DNA of 64,000 bases from Chryseobacterium echinoideorum (lineage in GTDB: Bacteria; Bacteroidota; Bacteroidia; Flavobacteriales; Weeksellaceae): contig NZ_VKNW01000001.1 of assembly GCF_007474535.1 (NCBI RefSeq), positions 186,001-250,000 on the forward strand, in the 5' to 3' direction. Both the position numbers and the translations under genes were made by a program. Positions 18,484 through 27,554 of the stretch are shown here, one piece after another. Each line of letters begins with the position of its first letter. Within the stretch, counting starts at the first letter, position 1. Below the pieces are notes generated by a model. The model saw only the letters and a list, made by a program, of their open reading frames with translations, did no database searches and had not been told where the DNA came from.

Positions 18484-19182
18484 ATGAGCATCTATAAAGA
18501 ACTCCAGAGAGAATGTTACGAAGCCAATATGCAGTTGGATGCCTTGAAGCTGGTCGTCTACACATTCGGAAACGTAAGTGCCGTCGACCGTGACAAGGGA
18601 ATCTTTGCCATCAAACCGAGCGGCGTTCCTTACGAATTATTGAAGCCGGAAGATATTGTGATTTTAGATTACGATGCCAATGTGGTTGAAGGAAATTTAA
18701 AACCATCTTCCGACACCAAAACCCACGCTTACCTTTATAAAAACTGGGAAAACATTGGCGGAATTTCTCATACCCACGCTATTTATTCGGTAGCTTGGGC
18801 GCAGGCTCAAATGGACATTCCTATTTTTGGAACGACTCACGCAGACCATCTGACAACAGATATTCCGTGCGCACCACCAATGCGGGATGATTTAATCGAA
18901 GGAAATTACGAATACAACACCGGAATCCAGATTTTGGACTGCTTCAAAGAAAAAAAACTGTCTTACGAAGAAGTAGAAATGGTTCTCATCGGAAATCACG
19001 GACCGTTTACCTGGGGTAAAAATGCAGACAAAGCCGTTTACAACAGCAAAGTTCTCGAAACCATTGCAGAAATGGCGTATCGCACAAGACAAATCAACCC
19101 GGATGCGCCACGCCTGAAAGATTCACTCATTAAAAAACATTACGAACGAAAACATGGCAAAAATGCCTATTACGGACAGTAA
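18484..19182 (+). CDS. araD: L-ribulose-5-phosphate 4-epimerase
   Basis: 232 residues, a class II aldolase/AraD fold enzyme. The metal-binding histidines are visible as H96 and H98 in SHTHAIYS and H172 in GNHGPFTWG, and the GTTHADH motif that follows is typical of AraD. It converts L-ribulose-5-phosphate to D-xylulose-5-phosphate, the entry point to the pentose phosphate pathway. It stands between araB and araA, separated from araB by 324 bases of palindromic repeats and from araA by 76 bases. No promoter box was recognised directly upstream, so it is probably read from the araB promoter through the repeats. Confidence 0.95.
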   Translation: MSIYKELQRECYEANMQLDALKLVVYTFGNVSAVDRDKGIFAIKPSGVPYELLKPEDIVILDYDANVVEGNLKPSSDTKTHAYLYKNWENIGGISHTHAIYSVAWAQAQMDIPIFGTTHADHLTTDIPCAPPMRDDLIEGNYEYNTGIQILDCFKEKKLSYEEVEMVLIGNHGPFTWGKNADKAVYNSKVLETIAEMAYRTRQINPDAPRLKDSLIKKHYERKHGKNAYYGQ

Positions 19183-19258
19183 ATAGCTGTTAGCTTTTGG
19201 CGATTAGCAATTGGCTTAAAAAAATCAATCATTAATTATCATTTATCATTTATAAAAT

Positions 19259-20755
19259 ATGTTAACACCTCTCAATAAAAAAGAAATCTGGTTCATCACT
19301 GGAAGCCAGCATTTATACGGACCTGAAACATTGGCTCAAGTTGCAGAACATTCACAGAAAATTGTTGAAGCGCTGAATGCTTCATCATCCATTCCTGTAA
19401 AAGTAGTTTTAAAGCCAACGGTAAAAACTACGGAAGAAATTTTCGAAACCCTTACAGCCGCCAATTTTGCAAAAGACTGTATTGGTATAGTCACCTGGAT
19501 GCACACGTTTTCACCTGCCAAAATGTGGATTCGTGGTTTGACCGCTTTGCAAAAACCATTGCTGCATTTACATACGCAGTTCAATCAGGATATTCCGTGG
19601 TCTGCGATGGATATGGATTTTATGAACCTGAATCAGGCGGCACACGGTGACCGTGAATTTGGATTTATGGTAAGCCGTCTTCGCAAAAACCGAAAAGTGG
19701 TTGTCGGACATTGGGCTGACGAAAGAGTTCAAAAACAAATCGGAGACTGGAGCCGTGTTGCGGCAGGTTGGGACGATTGGCAAGGTGCAAAATTCGCTCG
19801 TTTTGGAGATAATATGAGATATGTTGCCGTAACCGATGGTGATAAAGTAGAAGCGGAAACCAAATTCGGATTTTCGGTAAACACTTGGGGAATCGGAGAT
19901 TTGGTAAGTGTTATCAATTCCATTGGCGATGGCGAAATCAAAACTTTGATGGAAGAATATGAAGCCTCATACAAAATGGCAGAATCTCTTCTTTCAGGCG
20001 GAAGCAACAGAAAATCTCTTGAAGTAGCTGCAAGAATAGAATTAGGTTTAGAAAAATTCCTGAAAGACGGAAATTTCAAAGGTTTCTCAGATACTTTTGA
20101 AGACCTTCACGGTTTGGAGCAACTTCCGGGAATTGCCGTTCAGAGGTTAATGGAAAAAGGTTATGGTTTCGCAGGAGAAGGTGACTGGAAAACTGCCGCT
20201 TTAGTTCGTACGATGAAAACGATGGGACAAGGTCTTGAAGGAGGAAATGCCTTTATGGAAGATTATACCTATCATTTGAATCCTTCAAATCCTTCGGTTT
20301 TAGGCTCTCATATGCTGGAAGTTGACCCTGTTTTGGCGGTTGACAAACCGTCTTGTGAAATTCATCCGTTGGGAATTGGTGGAAAAGCTGACCCGGTTCG
20401 TTTGGTTTTCAATTCAAGAGGAAATCTTGATTCTCTCAATGCTGCTCTTATGGATTTCGGAAATCATTTCAGGCTGTTAATTAACAAAACAAAAGCGTTG
20501 GAAATCACTGAAGAATTACCAAAACTTCCTGTGGCAAGAGTTCTTTGGAAGCCGCTTCCTGATTTGTACACGGCTGCAGAAGCCTGGATTTTGGCTGGTG
20601 GAGCGCATCACACGTGTTACAGTGAAAACATCAGTGCAGAGCAGCTGGAAGATTTTGCGGAAATTGCAGGAATTGAATCTCTTGTTATCGATGAAGACAC
20701 AAAAATCCGTGATTTTAAGAATACCCTTCGCTGGAATGAAATTTATTATCGTTAA
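19259..20755 (+). CDS. araA: L-arabinose isomerase
   Basis: 498 residues, the standard AraA length. It opens with [19 protein letters not shown], the AraA hallmark, and keeps the family motifs [23 protein letters not shown] and [12 protein letters not shown]. It isomerises L-arabinose to L-ribulose with a Mn2+-type cofactor in the cytoplasm. Together with araB and araD it completes conversion of arabinose to xylulose-5-phosphate. It follows araD by 76 bases and precedes the epimerase lipoprotein by about 105 bases. Confidence 0.97.
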   Translation: MLTPLNKKEIWFITGSQHLYGPETLAQVAEHSQKIVEALNASSSIPVKVVLKPTVKTTEEIFETLTAANFAKDCIGIVTWMHTFSPAKMWIRGLTALQKPLLHLHTQFNQDIPWSAMDMDFMNLNQAAHGDREFGFMVSRLRKNRKVVVGHWADERVQKQIGDWSRVAAGWDDWQGAKFARFGDNMRYVAVTDGDKVEAETKFGFSVNTWGIGDLVSVINSIGDGEIKTLMEEYEASYKMAESLLSGGSNRKSLEVAARIELGLEKFLKDGNFKGFSDTFEDLHGLEQLPGIAVQRLMEKGYGFAGEGDWKTAALVRTMKTMGQGLEGGNAFMEDYTYHLNPSNPSVLGSHMLEVDPVLAVDKPSCEIHPLGIGGKADPVRLVFNSRGNLDSLNAALMDFGNHFRLLINKTKALEITEELPKLPVARVLWKPLPDLYTAAEAWILAGGAHHTCYSENISAEQLEDFAEIAGIESLVIDEDTKIRDFKNTLRWNEIYYR

Positions 20756-20860
20756 TCTTGCAAAATCATTCAGACTATGAAATCGCGGTCATTTGTAAAT
20801 ATAAGCACCGAGGAAAACTGAGCGATTGCATATGGCCTTTAAAAACAATAAAATCTACAT

Positions 20861-22018
20861 ATGAAAAAAATAACTTATAACCTGATTATTATTGCGCTTT
20901 TATGTATTTTCGGGTGCAATAAAAAAGAAAATAATAACCAGCCTCAAAAAGAAAATATGGAAAACATACAGGTTTCAGATTACGGAGTGACAGCGAAAGG
21001 CGATTCCATTAAAAAATATACCTTAACGAATAAAAATGGGATGAAGGTGGAAGTCATCAATTTTGGTGGAATTATCACTTCGCTCACAGCTCCCGATAAA
21101 AACGGAAAATATGAAGATGTCGTTTTAGGCTTCACAAAACCTGAAGATTACTTCAATGGAAATCCATATTATTTTGGAGCATTGATTGGGCGTTACGGAA
21201 ACAGGATTGCCAATGCAAAATTCACGTTGGAAGGCAAAACCTACGACATCGACAAAAATGATGGACCCAACAGTCTTCACGGTGGAAAAGAAGGTTTCCA
21301 TACCAAATTCTGGAATATTGAACCTGTAAAAGATGCCAAATTTCCAACTTTGAAATTGACTTACACAAGTGCAGACGGTGAAGAAGGTTATCCCGGAAAA
21401 CTGACGACCACTGTTTTATATACTTTGACAGACGACGATGCCTTGGAGATTTCTTACCAAGCAACAACGGATAAGGCAACGGTTGTGAATCTTACCCAGC
21501 ATTCGTATTTCAACCTTTCAGGGAATTTCTCAAAAACGATTACCGACCACGAATTGCAAATCAATGCAGATAAATTCTTACCTGTAAATGAAACATTGAT
21601 TCCGACTGGAGAGGAAAAAGCGGTAAAAGGAAGTCCTTTTGATTTTACTACTTCAAAACCGATTGGAAAAGATATCAACGCTGATAATGACCAATTGAAA
21701 AAAGGAAAAGGCTACGATCACAACTGGATTCTGAACGGAAGCGGAATGAGAAGTATTGCGAAAGTGTATCATCCGGAATCGGGTAGAGTAATGGAAGTTT
21801 TGACTGATGAACCGGGTGTTCAGTTCTATTCCGGAAACTTTCTTGACGGAAAATTTGACACCAAAACTGGCGGAAAAAATGAATTCAGAACAGGTTTCTG
21901 TTTGGAAACTCAACATTTCCCGGATTCACCCAATCAGGCATCTTTCCCTTCGACGGAATTGAAACCTGGTCAGAAATACCAGACTAAAACGATTTATAAA
22001 TTCTCTGTTAAAAAATAG
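20861..22018 (+). CDS. galM: Aldose 1-epimerase (mutarotase), lipoprotein
   Basis: 385 residues. The N-terminus is a lipoprotein signal, MKKITYNLIIIALLCIFGC, with acceptor C19. The galactose mutarotase fold follows, with GRYGNRIANA, the catalytic-His motif TQHSYFNLSG and a C-terminal FCLETQHFPDSPNQ. It interconverts alpha and beta anomers of free sugars. The lipid anchor puts it at a membrane outside the cytoplasm, where it would act on sugars just released by the secreted glycosidases. It lies three bases before the SSS symporter gene, so the pair probably supplies the anomer the transporter accepts. Arabinose as well as galactose is a likely substrate here. Confidence 0.92.
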   Translation: MKKITYNLIIIALLCIFGCNKKENNNQPQKENMENIQVSDYGVTAKGDSIKKYTLTNKNGMKVEVINFGGIITSLTAPDKNGKYEDVVLGFTKPEDYFNGNPYYFGALIGRYGNRIANAKFTLEGKTYDIDKNDGPNSLHGGKEGFHTKFWNIEPVKDAKFPTLKLTYTSADGEEGYPGKLTTTVLYTLTDDDALEISYQATTDKATVVNLTQHSYFNLSGNFSKTITDHELQINADKFLPVNETLIPTGEEKAVKGSPFDFTTSKPIGKDINADNDQLKKGKGYDHNWILNGSGMRSIAKVYHPESGRVMEVLTDEPGVQFYSGNFLDGKFDTKTGGKNEFRTGFCLETQHFPDSPNQASFPSTELKPGQKYQTKTIYKFSVKK

Positions 22019-22021
22019 ATT

Positions 22022-23749
22022 ATGGGAAATTTAGCAACGATTGATATCATCATATTTCTTATTTATTTTGTGGTGGTAGCAGGTTACGGAATCTGGATTT
22101 ACAACAGAAAAAAATCTGCAGCTACAGGCAGTAAAGATTACTTCCTTGCAGAAGGTTCACTTACCTGGTGGGCGATTGGAGCCAGTTTGATTGCTTCCAA
22201 CATTTCGGCGGAGCAGTTTATCGGGATGAGTGGGGAAGGATTTTTCGTGGGAATTGCTGTTGCAGCTTACGAATGGATTGCAGCGATAGCATTGATTATC
22301 ATTGCGGTTTGGTTCATTCCGATTTATCTTAAAAATAAGATTTATACGATGCCGCAATTTCTGGAAACCCGTTACAACAAATCGGTTTCTCTTATTATGG
22401 CAGTTTTCTGGCTGTTTCTGTATGTAATTGTAAACCTTACTTCAATTCTTTATCTTGGAGCTTTGGCAATTGATACATTATTGGGTGGAGATAATCTTCA
22501 TATTATAATGGTCGGATTACTTCTTATGGCTTTACTGATTGGCTTAGGAGGAATGAAAGTAATCGGATACACCGATGTGATTCAGGTAGCGGTCTTGATT
22601 ATCGGAGGTTTTGCAACGGTTTATATGGCACTTCAGATTGTTGACCAGAGAATCAACGGTGCAGCTGTAGGAAATGCTTTTGCAGGTTTCCAGACTTTGA
22701 TGAACGAGGCTCCACAACATTTTAAATTGATATTGGATAAGCCGACAGTTACAAAAACAACTTTGGCAATGCCTGAAAACTTGGATGTTCAGAAATATGT
22801 GGTTCTACCGGGATTGGCAATGTATTTTGCAGGACAATGGATCGTCAACCTGAATTATTGGGGATGTAATCAATACATCACGCAACGTGCTTTAGGTGCT
22901 GATTTGAAAACGGCAAGAACCGGAATTTTATTCGCAGGATTTCTGAAATTATTTATGCCGATTATCGTAATGCTTCCGGGAATTGCAGCGTATGTTTTAT
23001 ATACAAAAGGGCATTTGCCTGGTTTCAATGGAGTAAAAGATGGTGCTTATTCAGCTATTTTGGGATTTTTACCAACTGGATTGAAAGGTCTTGCAGTGGC
23101 AGCATTGACAGCGGCAATCGTTGCGTCATTGGCGGGAAAAGTAAACAGTATTTCCACAATTTTTACTTTAGATATTTACAAAAAATATCTGAAAGCAGAT
23201 GCTACTGAAATCCAAATGGTGAGAACCGGAAGATGGGCAATTATCATTGCGATGTTTTTGGCGTTGGCGTTTACTTGGACGGATGTTTTAGGAATCGGAG
23301 GAGAAGGTGGTTTCACGTTTATTCAGAAATATACAGGATTCATCAGTCCGGGCGTTTTTGCGATGTTTCTTTTGGGAATGTTTTGGAAAAGAACTACCGG
23401 AACTGCGGCTTTGGTGGGTGTAATTTTAGGATTCGTTCTTGCGATTTTCTTCAACAGTTTTGCAGTTGATATTTTTGGCAGAGAAACTTGGTTATACACC
23501 GCTTTCACGTATGAAAAATTAGAGAATGGTGTAGTTCACACGATTACCGAAATTCCATTTTTAATTAATATGGGATGGTCGTTCTTCTTCACTATTCTGG
23601 CTATGATTATTATCAGTCTTGCCGGTCCTAAAGTGAATCCGAAAGCATTTGCAATTGATTCAACAATGTTCAAAGTGGATAACAGAACGATGGTTTTGAT
23701 TGTGGTGACATTACTTTTACTGACGGCGCTTTATGTGAGGTTTTGGTAA
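22022..23749 (+). CDS. SSS-family sodium/sugar symporter
   Basis: 575 residues, highly hydrophobic, about 14 membrane segments. SSS signatures include DYFLAEGSLTWWAIGASLIASNISAEQFIGMSG near the N-terminus (residues about 37-70) and AALTAAIVASLAGKVNSISTIFTLDIY in the middle. This is the SGLT-like branch that takes up monosaccharides with sodium. Its place directly after araA and galM suggests L-arabinose (or galactose) uptake across the inner membrane. The start is three bases after the galM stop codon. A terminator hairpin follows the stop codon by about 25 bases, so this is the last gene of the araBDA string. Confidence 0.9.
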   Translation: MGNLATIDIIIFLIYFVVVAGYGIWIYNRKKSAATGSKDYFLAEGSLTWWAIGASLIASNISAEQFIGMSGEGFFVGIAVAAYEWIAAIALIIIAVWFIPIYLKNKIYTMPQFLETRYNKSVSLIMAVFWLFLYVIVNLTSILYLGALAIDTLLGGDNLHIIMVGLLLMALLIGLGGMKVIGYTDVIQVAVLIIGGFATVYMALQIVDQRINGAAVGNAFAGFQTLMNEAPQHFKLILDKPTVTKTTLAMPENLDVQKYVVLPGLAMYFAGQWIVNLNYWGCNQYITQRALGADLKTARTGILFAGFLKLFMPIIVMLPGIAAYVLYTKGHLPGFNGVKDGAYSAILGFLPTGLKGLAVAALTAAIVASLAGKVNSISTIFTLDIYKKYLKADATEIQMVRTGRWAIIIAMFLALAFTWTDVLGIGGEGGFTFIQKYTGFISPGVFAMFLLGMFWKRTTGTAALVGVILGFVLAIFFNSFAVDIFGRETWLYTAFTYEKLENGVVHTITEIPFLINMGWSFFFTILAMIIISLAGPKVNPKAFAIDSTMFKVDNRTMVLIVVTLLLLTALYVRFW

Positions 23750-23773
23750 GATTTAAAATGTAATAAAATAAAT

Positions 23774-23802
23774 ACAGGATGCCGGAATGGTGTCCTGTTT
23801 TT
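23774..23802 (+). terminator. Terminator after the araBDA-galM-symporter string
   Basis: ACAGGA and TCCTGT arms around a 13-base loop, followed by a short T run. It sits between the symporter gene and the convergent Nudix regulator gene. Confidence 0.65.
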
Positions 23803-23924
23803 GTTCTAATACAACTTATAATCATTTACAGTAGGAGAAATTCCCATATAGAAAAGATATCATAAAACATCAGTTAACTCCATAGGATTTTATCTTTTCT
23901 TATAAAATAAAATTTTTGTGGATT

Positions 23925-24611
23925 TTAAATCTTAAACATAAACCCTTCCGCCAGTTTTTTCTTATATTTTTCTTCATCAAAACGGTACAAGAAAGAACCC
24001 TTTTTAGACGAAGTCATGTCCTTTTCCTCCGTTTTCACAAGAATATCCAGCGCATTGATTTTGCTGATGAAATTCCGTTTGTCATACTGCTCATTGAAAA
24101 TCGCTTCATATAAACTCTGAAGATCTTTCATCGTGAATTTTTCCGGTAAAAGTTCGAAACCGATAGGTCTTGTAGACGCTCTTCTTCTCAGTCTCAGAAC
24201 GGCATCTTGCACCATTTCGTTATGGTCGAAAATTAAAGTCGGAAAATCTTGAAAGTCAAACCATTTTGCGCTGTACTTTTCATTGATCTGAATGTTCTTT
24301 TCAATATTGATCAGTGCATAATATGAGATCGACATAATTCTGGCAGTAGGTTCACGGTCGATTTGGGTATAGGAATTGAGTTGTTCTAAATAGATATTTT
24401 CCAGTCCGGTAAGCGTATTCAGGACTCGGTGCGCCGCTTCATCAGAGGTTTCTTCATTTCCTATAAAACCGCCCATCAAGGACCATTCTCCCATTTTAGG
24501 CTCAAAATTCCTTTGTACCAGGAGGATTTTAAGATTTTCGCCGTCGAATCCGAAAATAATACAGTCTACAGCTACCAAATGTCGTGGAAAATGAGAATAG
24601 TCTTGTGTCAT
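23925..24611 (-). CDS. araR: Nudix-type transcriptional regulator, AraR-like
   Basis: 228 residues. The N-terminal Nudix domain (about 8-145) has the box GGFIGNEETSDEAAHRVLNTLTGL, but where active hydrolases have REuxEExGu this reads RVLNTLTGL, so the metal-binding glutamates are gone. The C-terminal part (about 150-228, from PEKFTMKDLQSLYEAIF) is a winged-helix domain of the NrtR family. This is the plan of AraR of Bacteroides thetaiotaomicron, a Nudix-family repressor that senses L-arabinose. The gene lies beside the arabinose genes. A palindromic site found upstream of araB, GH3 and transaldolase also lies upstream of this gene, suggesting autoregulation. The symbol is given from domain plan plus context; the ligand is inference. 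Confidence 0.85.
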   Translation of the reverse strand: MTQDYSHFPRHLVAVDCIIFGFDGENLKILLVQRNFEPKMGEWSLMGGFIGNEETSDEAAHRVLNTLTGLENIYLEQLNSYTQIDREPTARIMSISYYALINIEKNIQINEKYSAKWFDFQDFPTLIFDHNEMVQDAVLRLRRRASTRPIGFELLPEKFTMKDLQSLYEAIFNEQYDKRNFISKINALDILVKTEEKDMTSSKKGSFLYRFDEEKYKKKLAEGFMFKI

Positions 24612-24627
24612 CGATTATATTTTTATG

Positions 24628-24635
24628 CAAAGTTA
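24628..24635 (-). promoter_or_regulatory. -7 box of the Nudix regulator gene
   Basis: On the - strand the sequence reads TAACTTTG (TAnnTTTG), 16 bases upstream of the start codon. Confidence 0.5.
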
Positions 24636-24672
24636 ATGCTTTTAGACATAGATTTTACGGATGAATTTATAT

Positions 24673-24691
24673 AAATGTAATTTATACACTT
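24673..24691. promoter_or_regulatory. Predicted AraR operator 3 (autoregulation)
   Basis: On the - strand it reads AAGTGT-ATAAATT-ACATTT, matching operators 1 and 2 at every arm position. It lies 37 bases upstream of the - strand -7 box. The rest of the 520-base gap 24612-25131 is very AT-rich and holds the motif ATTTCATCG three times (24722, 24962, 25071) and a GATTATC/GATAATC hairpin at 24980-25002. Confidence 0.65.
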
Positions 24692-24979
24692 TATTTTGCT
24701 TTTTATTTTTAAAAAATCCAAATTTCATCGTTTGTCTTAATGTTTTGGGAGCAATTAATAGCTCTTAAAGTTAAATTCTATTCATTAAATACATTAAAAA
24801 CAGATGAACTCAATGTTAAAAATGTGTTAAAATTAAAATCATTTGCATTTTAAATTTACCTGAAAAGAACGATAAAGACTTAGTCTTAAAAATACGATAA
24901 GGTATTTATATAATCTGCCAATGTTCAGACTGCATATTCAGTATTCATTTTTATACAAGCAATTTCATCGTATGGTTCT

Positions 24980-25002
24980 GATTATCGTTATTTTTGATAA
25001 TC
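24980..25002. repeat. Hairpin in the leader of the GH127 gene
   Basis: GATTATC and GATAATC arms with a nine-base loop, 18 bases after the second ATTTCATCG motif. It could be a regulator site or part of a long 5' leader. Confidence 0.3.
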
Positions 25003-25131
25003 TTAATTTTTATGATAAGCCTCTTTCCTTTTTATTATTTTTTCAAGACTTTAATATAAGTTTTTTTTAGATTTCATCGGCTCATTATATAAAATTCTTT
25101 GATATATTGATTCTTTCTTTTATTTTTAGAA

Positions 25132-27528
25132 ATGTTGAATAAACATTTATTAATGAACAAAAAATCACTGATATTATTTTTAGGCTTTACCTCGTTTGTT
25201 TTTGGGCAGGTAAAGAAAAATGTTAGCTACTTTCCGCTCAACAAGGTTCATCTGTCCGAAAGTGTTTTCAGCAAAGCGATGCAGACTGATGAAAAATATA
25301 TCCTGTCGATGGATGCTGATCGTCTTCTTGCGCCATATCTGAAAGAAGCAGGATTGAAACCAAAAAAAGAAAATTATCCAAACTGGGAAAATACAGGATT
25401 GGATGGTCATATTGGCGGTCATTACATTTCGGCTTTAGCACTGATGTACGCTTCAACAGGCGATACAAAAATCAAGCAACGTTTGGATTATATGATTGAT
25501 GAATTGGAACGATGTCAGAATCTTTCAGGAAATGGGTATCTTTCCGGGGTTCCAAACGGTAAAAAAATATGGAGAGAAATTGCTGAAGGAAATATTCGTG
25601 CCGCAACTTTCGGTTTGAATGACCGATGGGTTCCGCTGTATAATATTCACAAAATTTACTCGGGTTTACGCGATGCTTATTGGTATGCAGACAGCGAAAA
25701 AGCAAAAAAAATGCTGATAAAACTCACAGATTGGATGGCAGATGAAGTTTCCGGACTTTCCGATGAGCAGATTCAGGATATGCTTCGCAGTGAGCACGGA
25801 GGTCTGAATGAAGTTTTTGCCGATGTTTATGACATTACAAAAAATCCAAAATATCTAAAACTTGCCCGTCGTTTTTCTCATCTTGCCATTTTAAACCCGT
25901 TGCTGAATGGTGAAGACAAACTTACGGGAATTCACGCCAACACACAGATTCCGAAAGTGATTGGTTTTAAAAGAATTGCAGATTTAGAAAATAACAAAGA
26001 TTGGAGCAATGCTGCCGATTTTTTCTGGACCAATGTCACGCAAAAAAGGTCAGCGATAATTGGAGGAAATAGTGTGAGCGAGCATTTTAATTCCGTCAAT
26101 GATTTCAGTGGTATGATTAAAAGTATCGAAGGTCCCGAAACCTGCAATACGTATAATATGCTGAAACTTTCCAAAGAATTGTATGCGACCAATCCAAAAT
26201 CGTCGTATGTAGATTATTACGAAAAAGCGCTATACAATCATATTCTTTCCACCCAAAATCCCGAAAAAGGCGGTTTTGTCTATTTCACGCCGATGCGTCC
26301 CGGCCATTACAGGGTTTATTCTCAGCCGGAAACCAGCTTTTGGTGCTGCGTAGGTTCGGGAATGGAAAATCACGCCAAATATGGTGAAATGATTTATGCG
26401 TATTCTGACGAAGATTTGTATGTAAATTTGTTTATTCCTTCCATTTTAAAATGGTCAGAAAAGAAATTGGTTCTGAGACAGGAAAATAATTTCCCTGAAA
26501 ATCCATCGACAAAATTAGTTTTTGATATTGCTCCGAAATCAAATATAAATTTAAAATTAAGAGTCCCGCAATGGGCAAATGCCTCTGAAATTAAAATTTC
26601 AATCAATGGTAAAAATATCAATGTTCCGGTTGATGCTGAAGGTTATTTTACCATCCAAAGAAAATGGAAAAAAGGAGATATTATCGAAATGAAAATGCCG
26701 ATGCACCTTTCTGCAGAGCAGCTTCCTGACCATTCGGATTATTTTGCGTTTAAATATGGTCCGATAGTTTTAGCTGCCAAATACGGAAAAGAAAATCAGG
26801 ACGGACTTTTCGCTGATGACAGCAGAGGCGGACATATTGCACACGGTCCACAAATTCCTTTGAATGAAATCCCTACCATTTTGGGAAATTCAGATTCGGT
26901 TTTAAGCCATTTGGAAACGGTGAATGATAAAGATTTGACTTTCAGATTAAAAGGTTTGTATCCTCAGAATAAATTCAATGACGGATTAGAACTGGTTCCG
27001 TTTTATAAAATTCAGGAAGAACGTTACATTATTTATTTTCCTCAGGCGAATCAGGATAAAATCGAAATGATTCAGAAACAGAAAGCCAAAGAAGAAGAGG
27101 AAATCAGAAAACTGGACAACATTACGACAGATAAAATTCAGTTGGGTGAACAGCAACCGGAATCCGACCATTTCATCGAAAGTAAAGATTCCAACACCGG
27201 ATATATGGAAGACCGTCATTTCCGTGAGGCAAAAGGCTGGTTCAGCTATCAGATGAGAAATAAAGATAAAAATGCAAAATACCTTTATCTTATTTATTTT
27301 GATGCCAACAATAACCGAACTTTGAATGTAGAAATCAATGGAACAAAAGCAATTTCTAAAAATTTCGATGGAAAAATGGGTGGCTCTCCACAATCATTAT
27401 TAATCCCGATTCCTGAATCTGAAAGCAGGAAAGAGATTCTTAATGTAAAATTTAATACAAATGAAAAATCGCTTACTCCGAAAATCATCGAGGTAAGATT
27501 GCTGACCCAAATGCCAGATAAAAACTAA
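25132..27528 (+). CDS. GH127 beta-L-arabinofuranosidase
   Basis: 798 residues from 25132; the ATG at 25153 is an equally good start and gives a cleaner signal peptide. The DUF1680/GH127 domain fills most of the protein. The zinc/nucleophile site of the family is complete: E336 and C338 in GPETCNTYNML, and the pair C405-C406 in FWCCVGSG. These match E338, C340, C417 and C418 of Bifidobacterium HypBA1, so C405 is the predicted nucleophile. The C-terminus adds a beta-sandwich (about 670-795). GH127 enzymes release beta-L-arabinofuranose, a linkage known from extensins and some pectin and hemicellulose side chains. A 520-base AT-rich gap precedes it and the acetylesterase follows after 26 bases. 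Confidence 0.92.
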   Translation: MLNKHLLMNKKSLILFLGFTSFVFGQVKKNVSYFPLNKVHLSESVFSKAMQTDEKYILSMDADRLLAPYLKEAGLKPKKENYPNWENTGLDGHIGGHYISALALMYASTGDTKIKQRLDYMIDELERCQNLSGNGYLSGVPNGKKIWREIAEGNIRAATFGLNDRWVPLYNIHKIYSGLRDAYWYADSEKAKKMLIKLTDWMADEVSGLSDEQIQDMLRSEHGGLNEVFADVYDITKNPKYLKLARRFSHLAILNPLLNGEDKLTGIHANTQIPKVIGFKRIADLENNKDWSNAADFFWTNVTQKRSAIIGGNSVSEHFNSVNDFSGMIKSIEGPETCNTYNMLKLSKELYATNPKSSYVDYYEKALYNHILSTQNPEKGGFVYFTPMRPGHYRVYSQPETSFWCCVGSGMENHAKYGEMIYAYSDEDLYVNLFIPSILKWSEKKLVLRQENNFPENPSTKLVFDIAPKSNINLKLRVPQWANASEIKISINGKNINVPVDAEGYFTIQRKWKKGDIIEMKMPMHLSAEQLPDHSDYFAFKYGPIVLAAKYGKENQDGLFADDSRGGHIAHGPQIPLNEIPTILGNSDSVLSHLETVNDKDLTFRLKGLYPQNKFNDGLELVPFYKIQEERYIIYFPQANQDKIEMIQKQKAKEEEEIRKLDNITTDKIQLGEQQPESDHFIESKDSNTGYMEDRHFREAKGWFSYQMRNKDKNAKYLYLIYFDANNNRTLNVEINGTKAISKNFDGKMGGSPQSLLIPIPESESRKEILNVKFNTNEKSLTPKIIEVRLLTQMPDKN

Positions 27529-27554
27529 AAATAAACTGCAGAATTCAATTTGCT

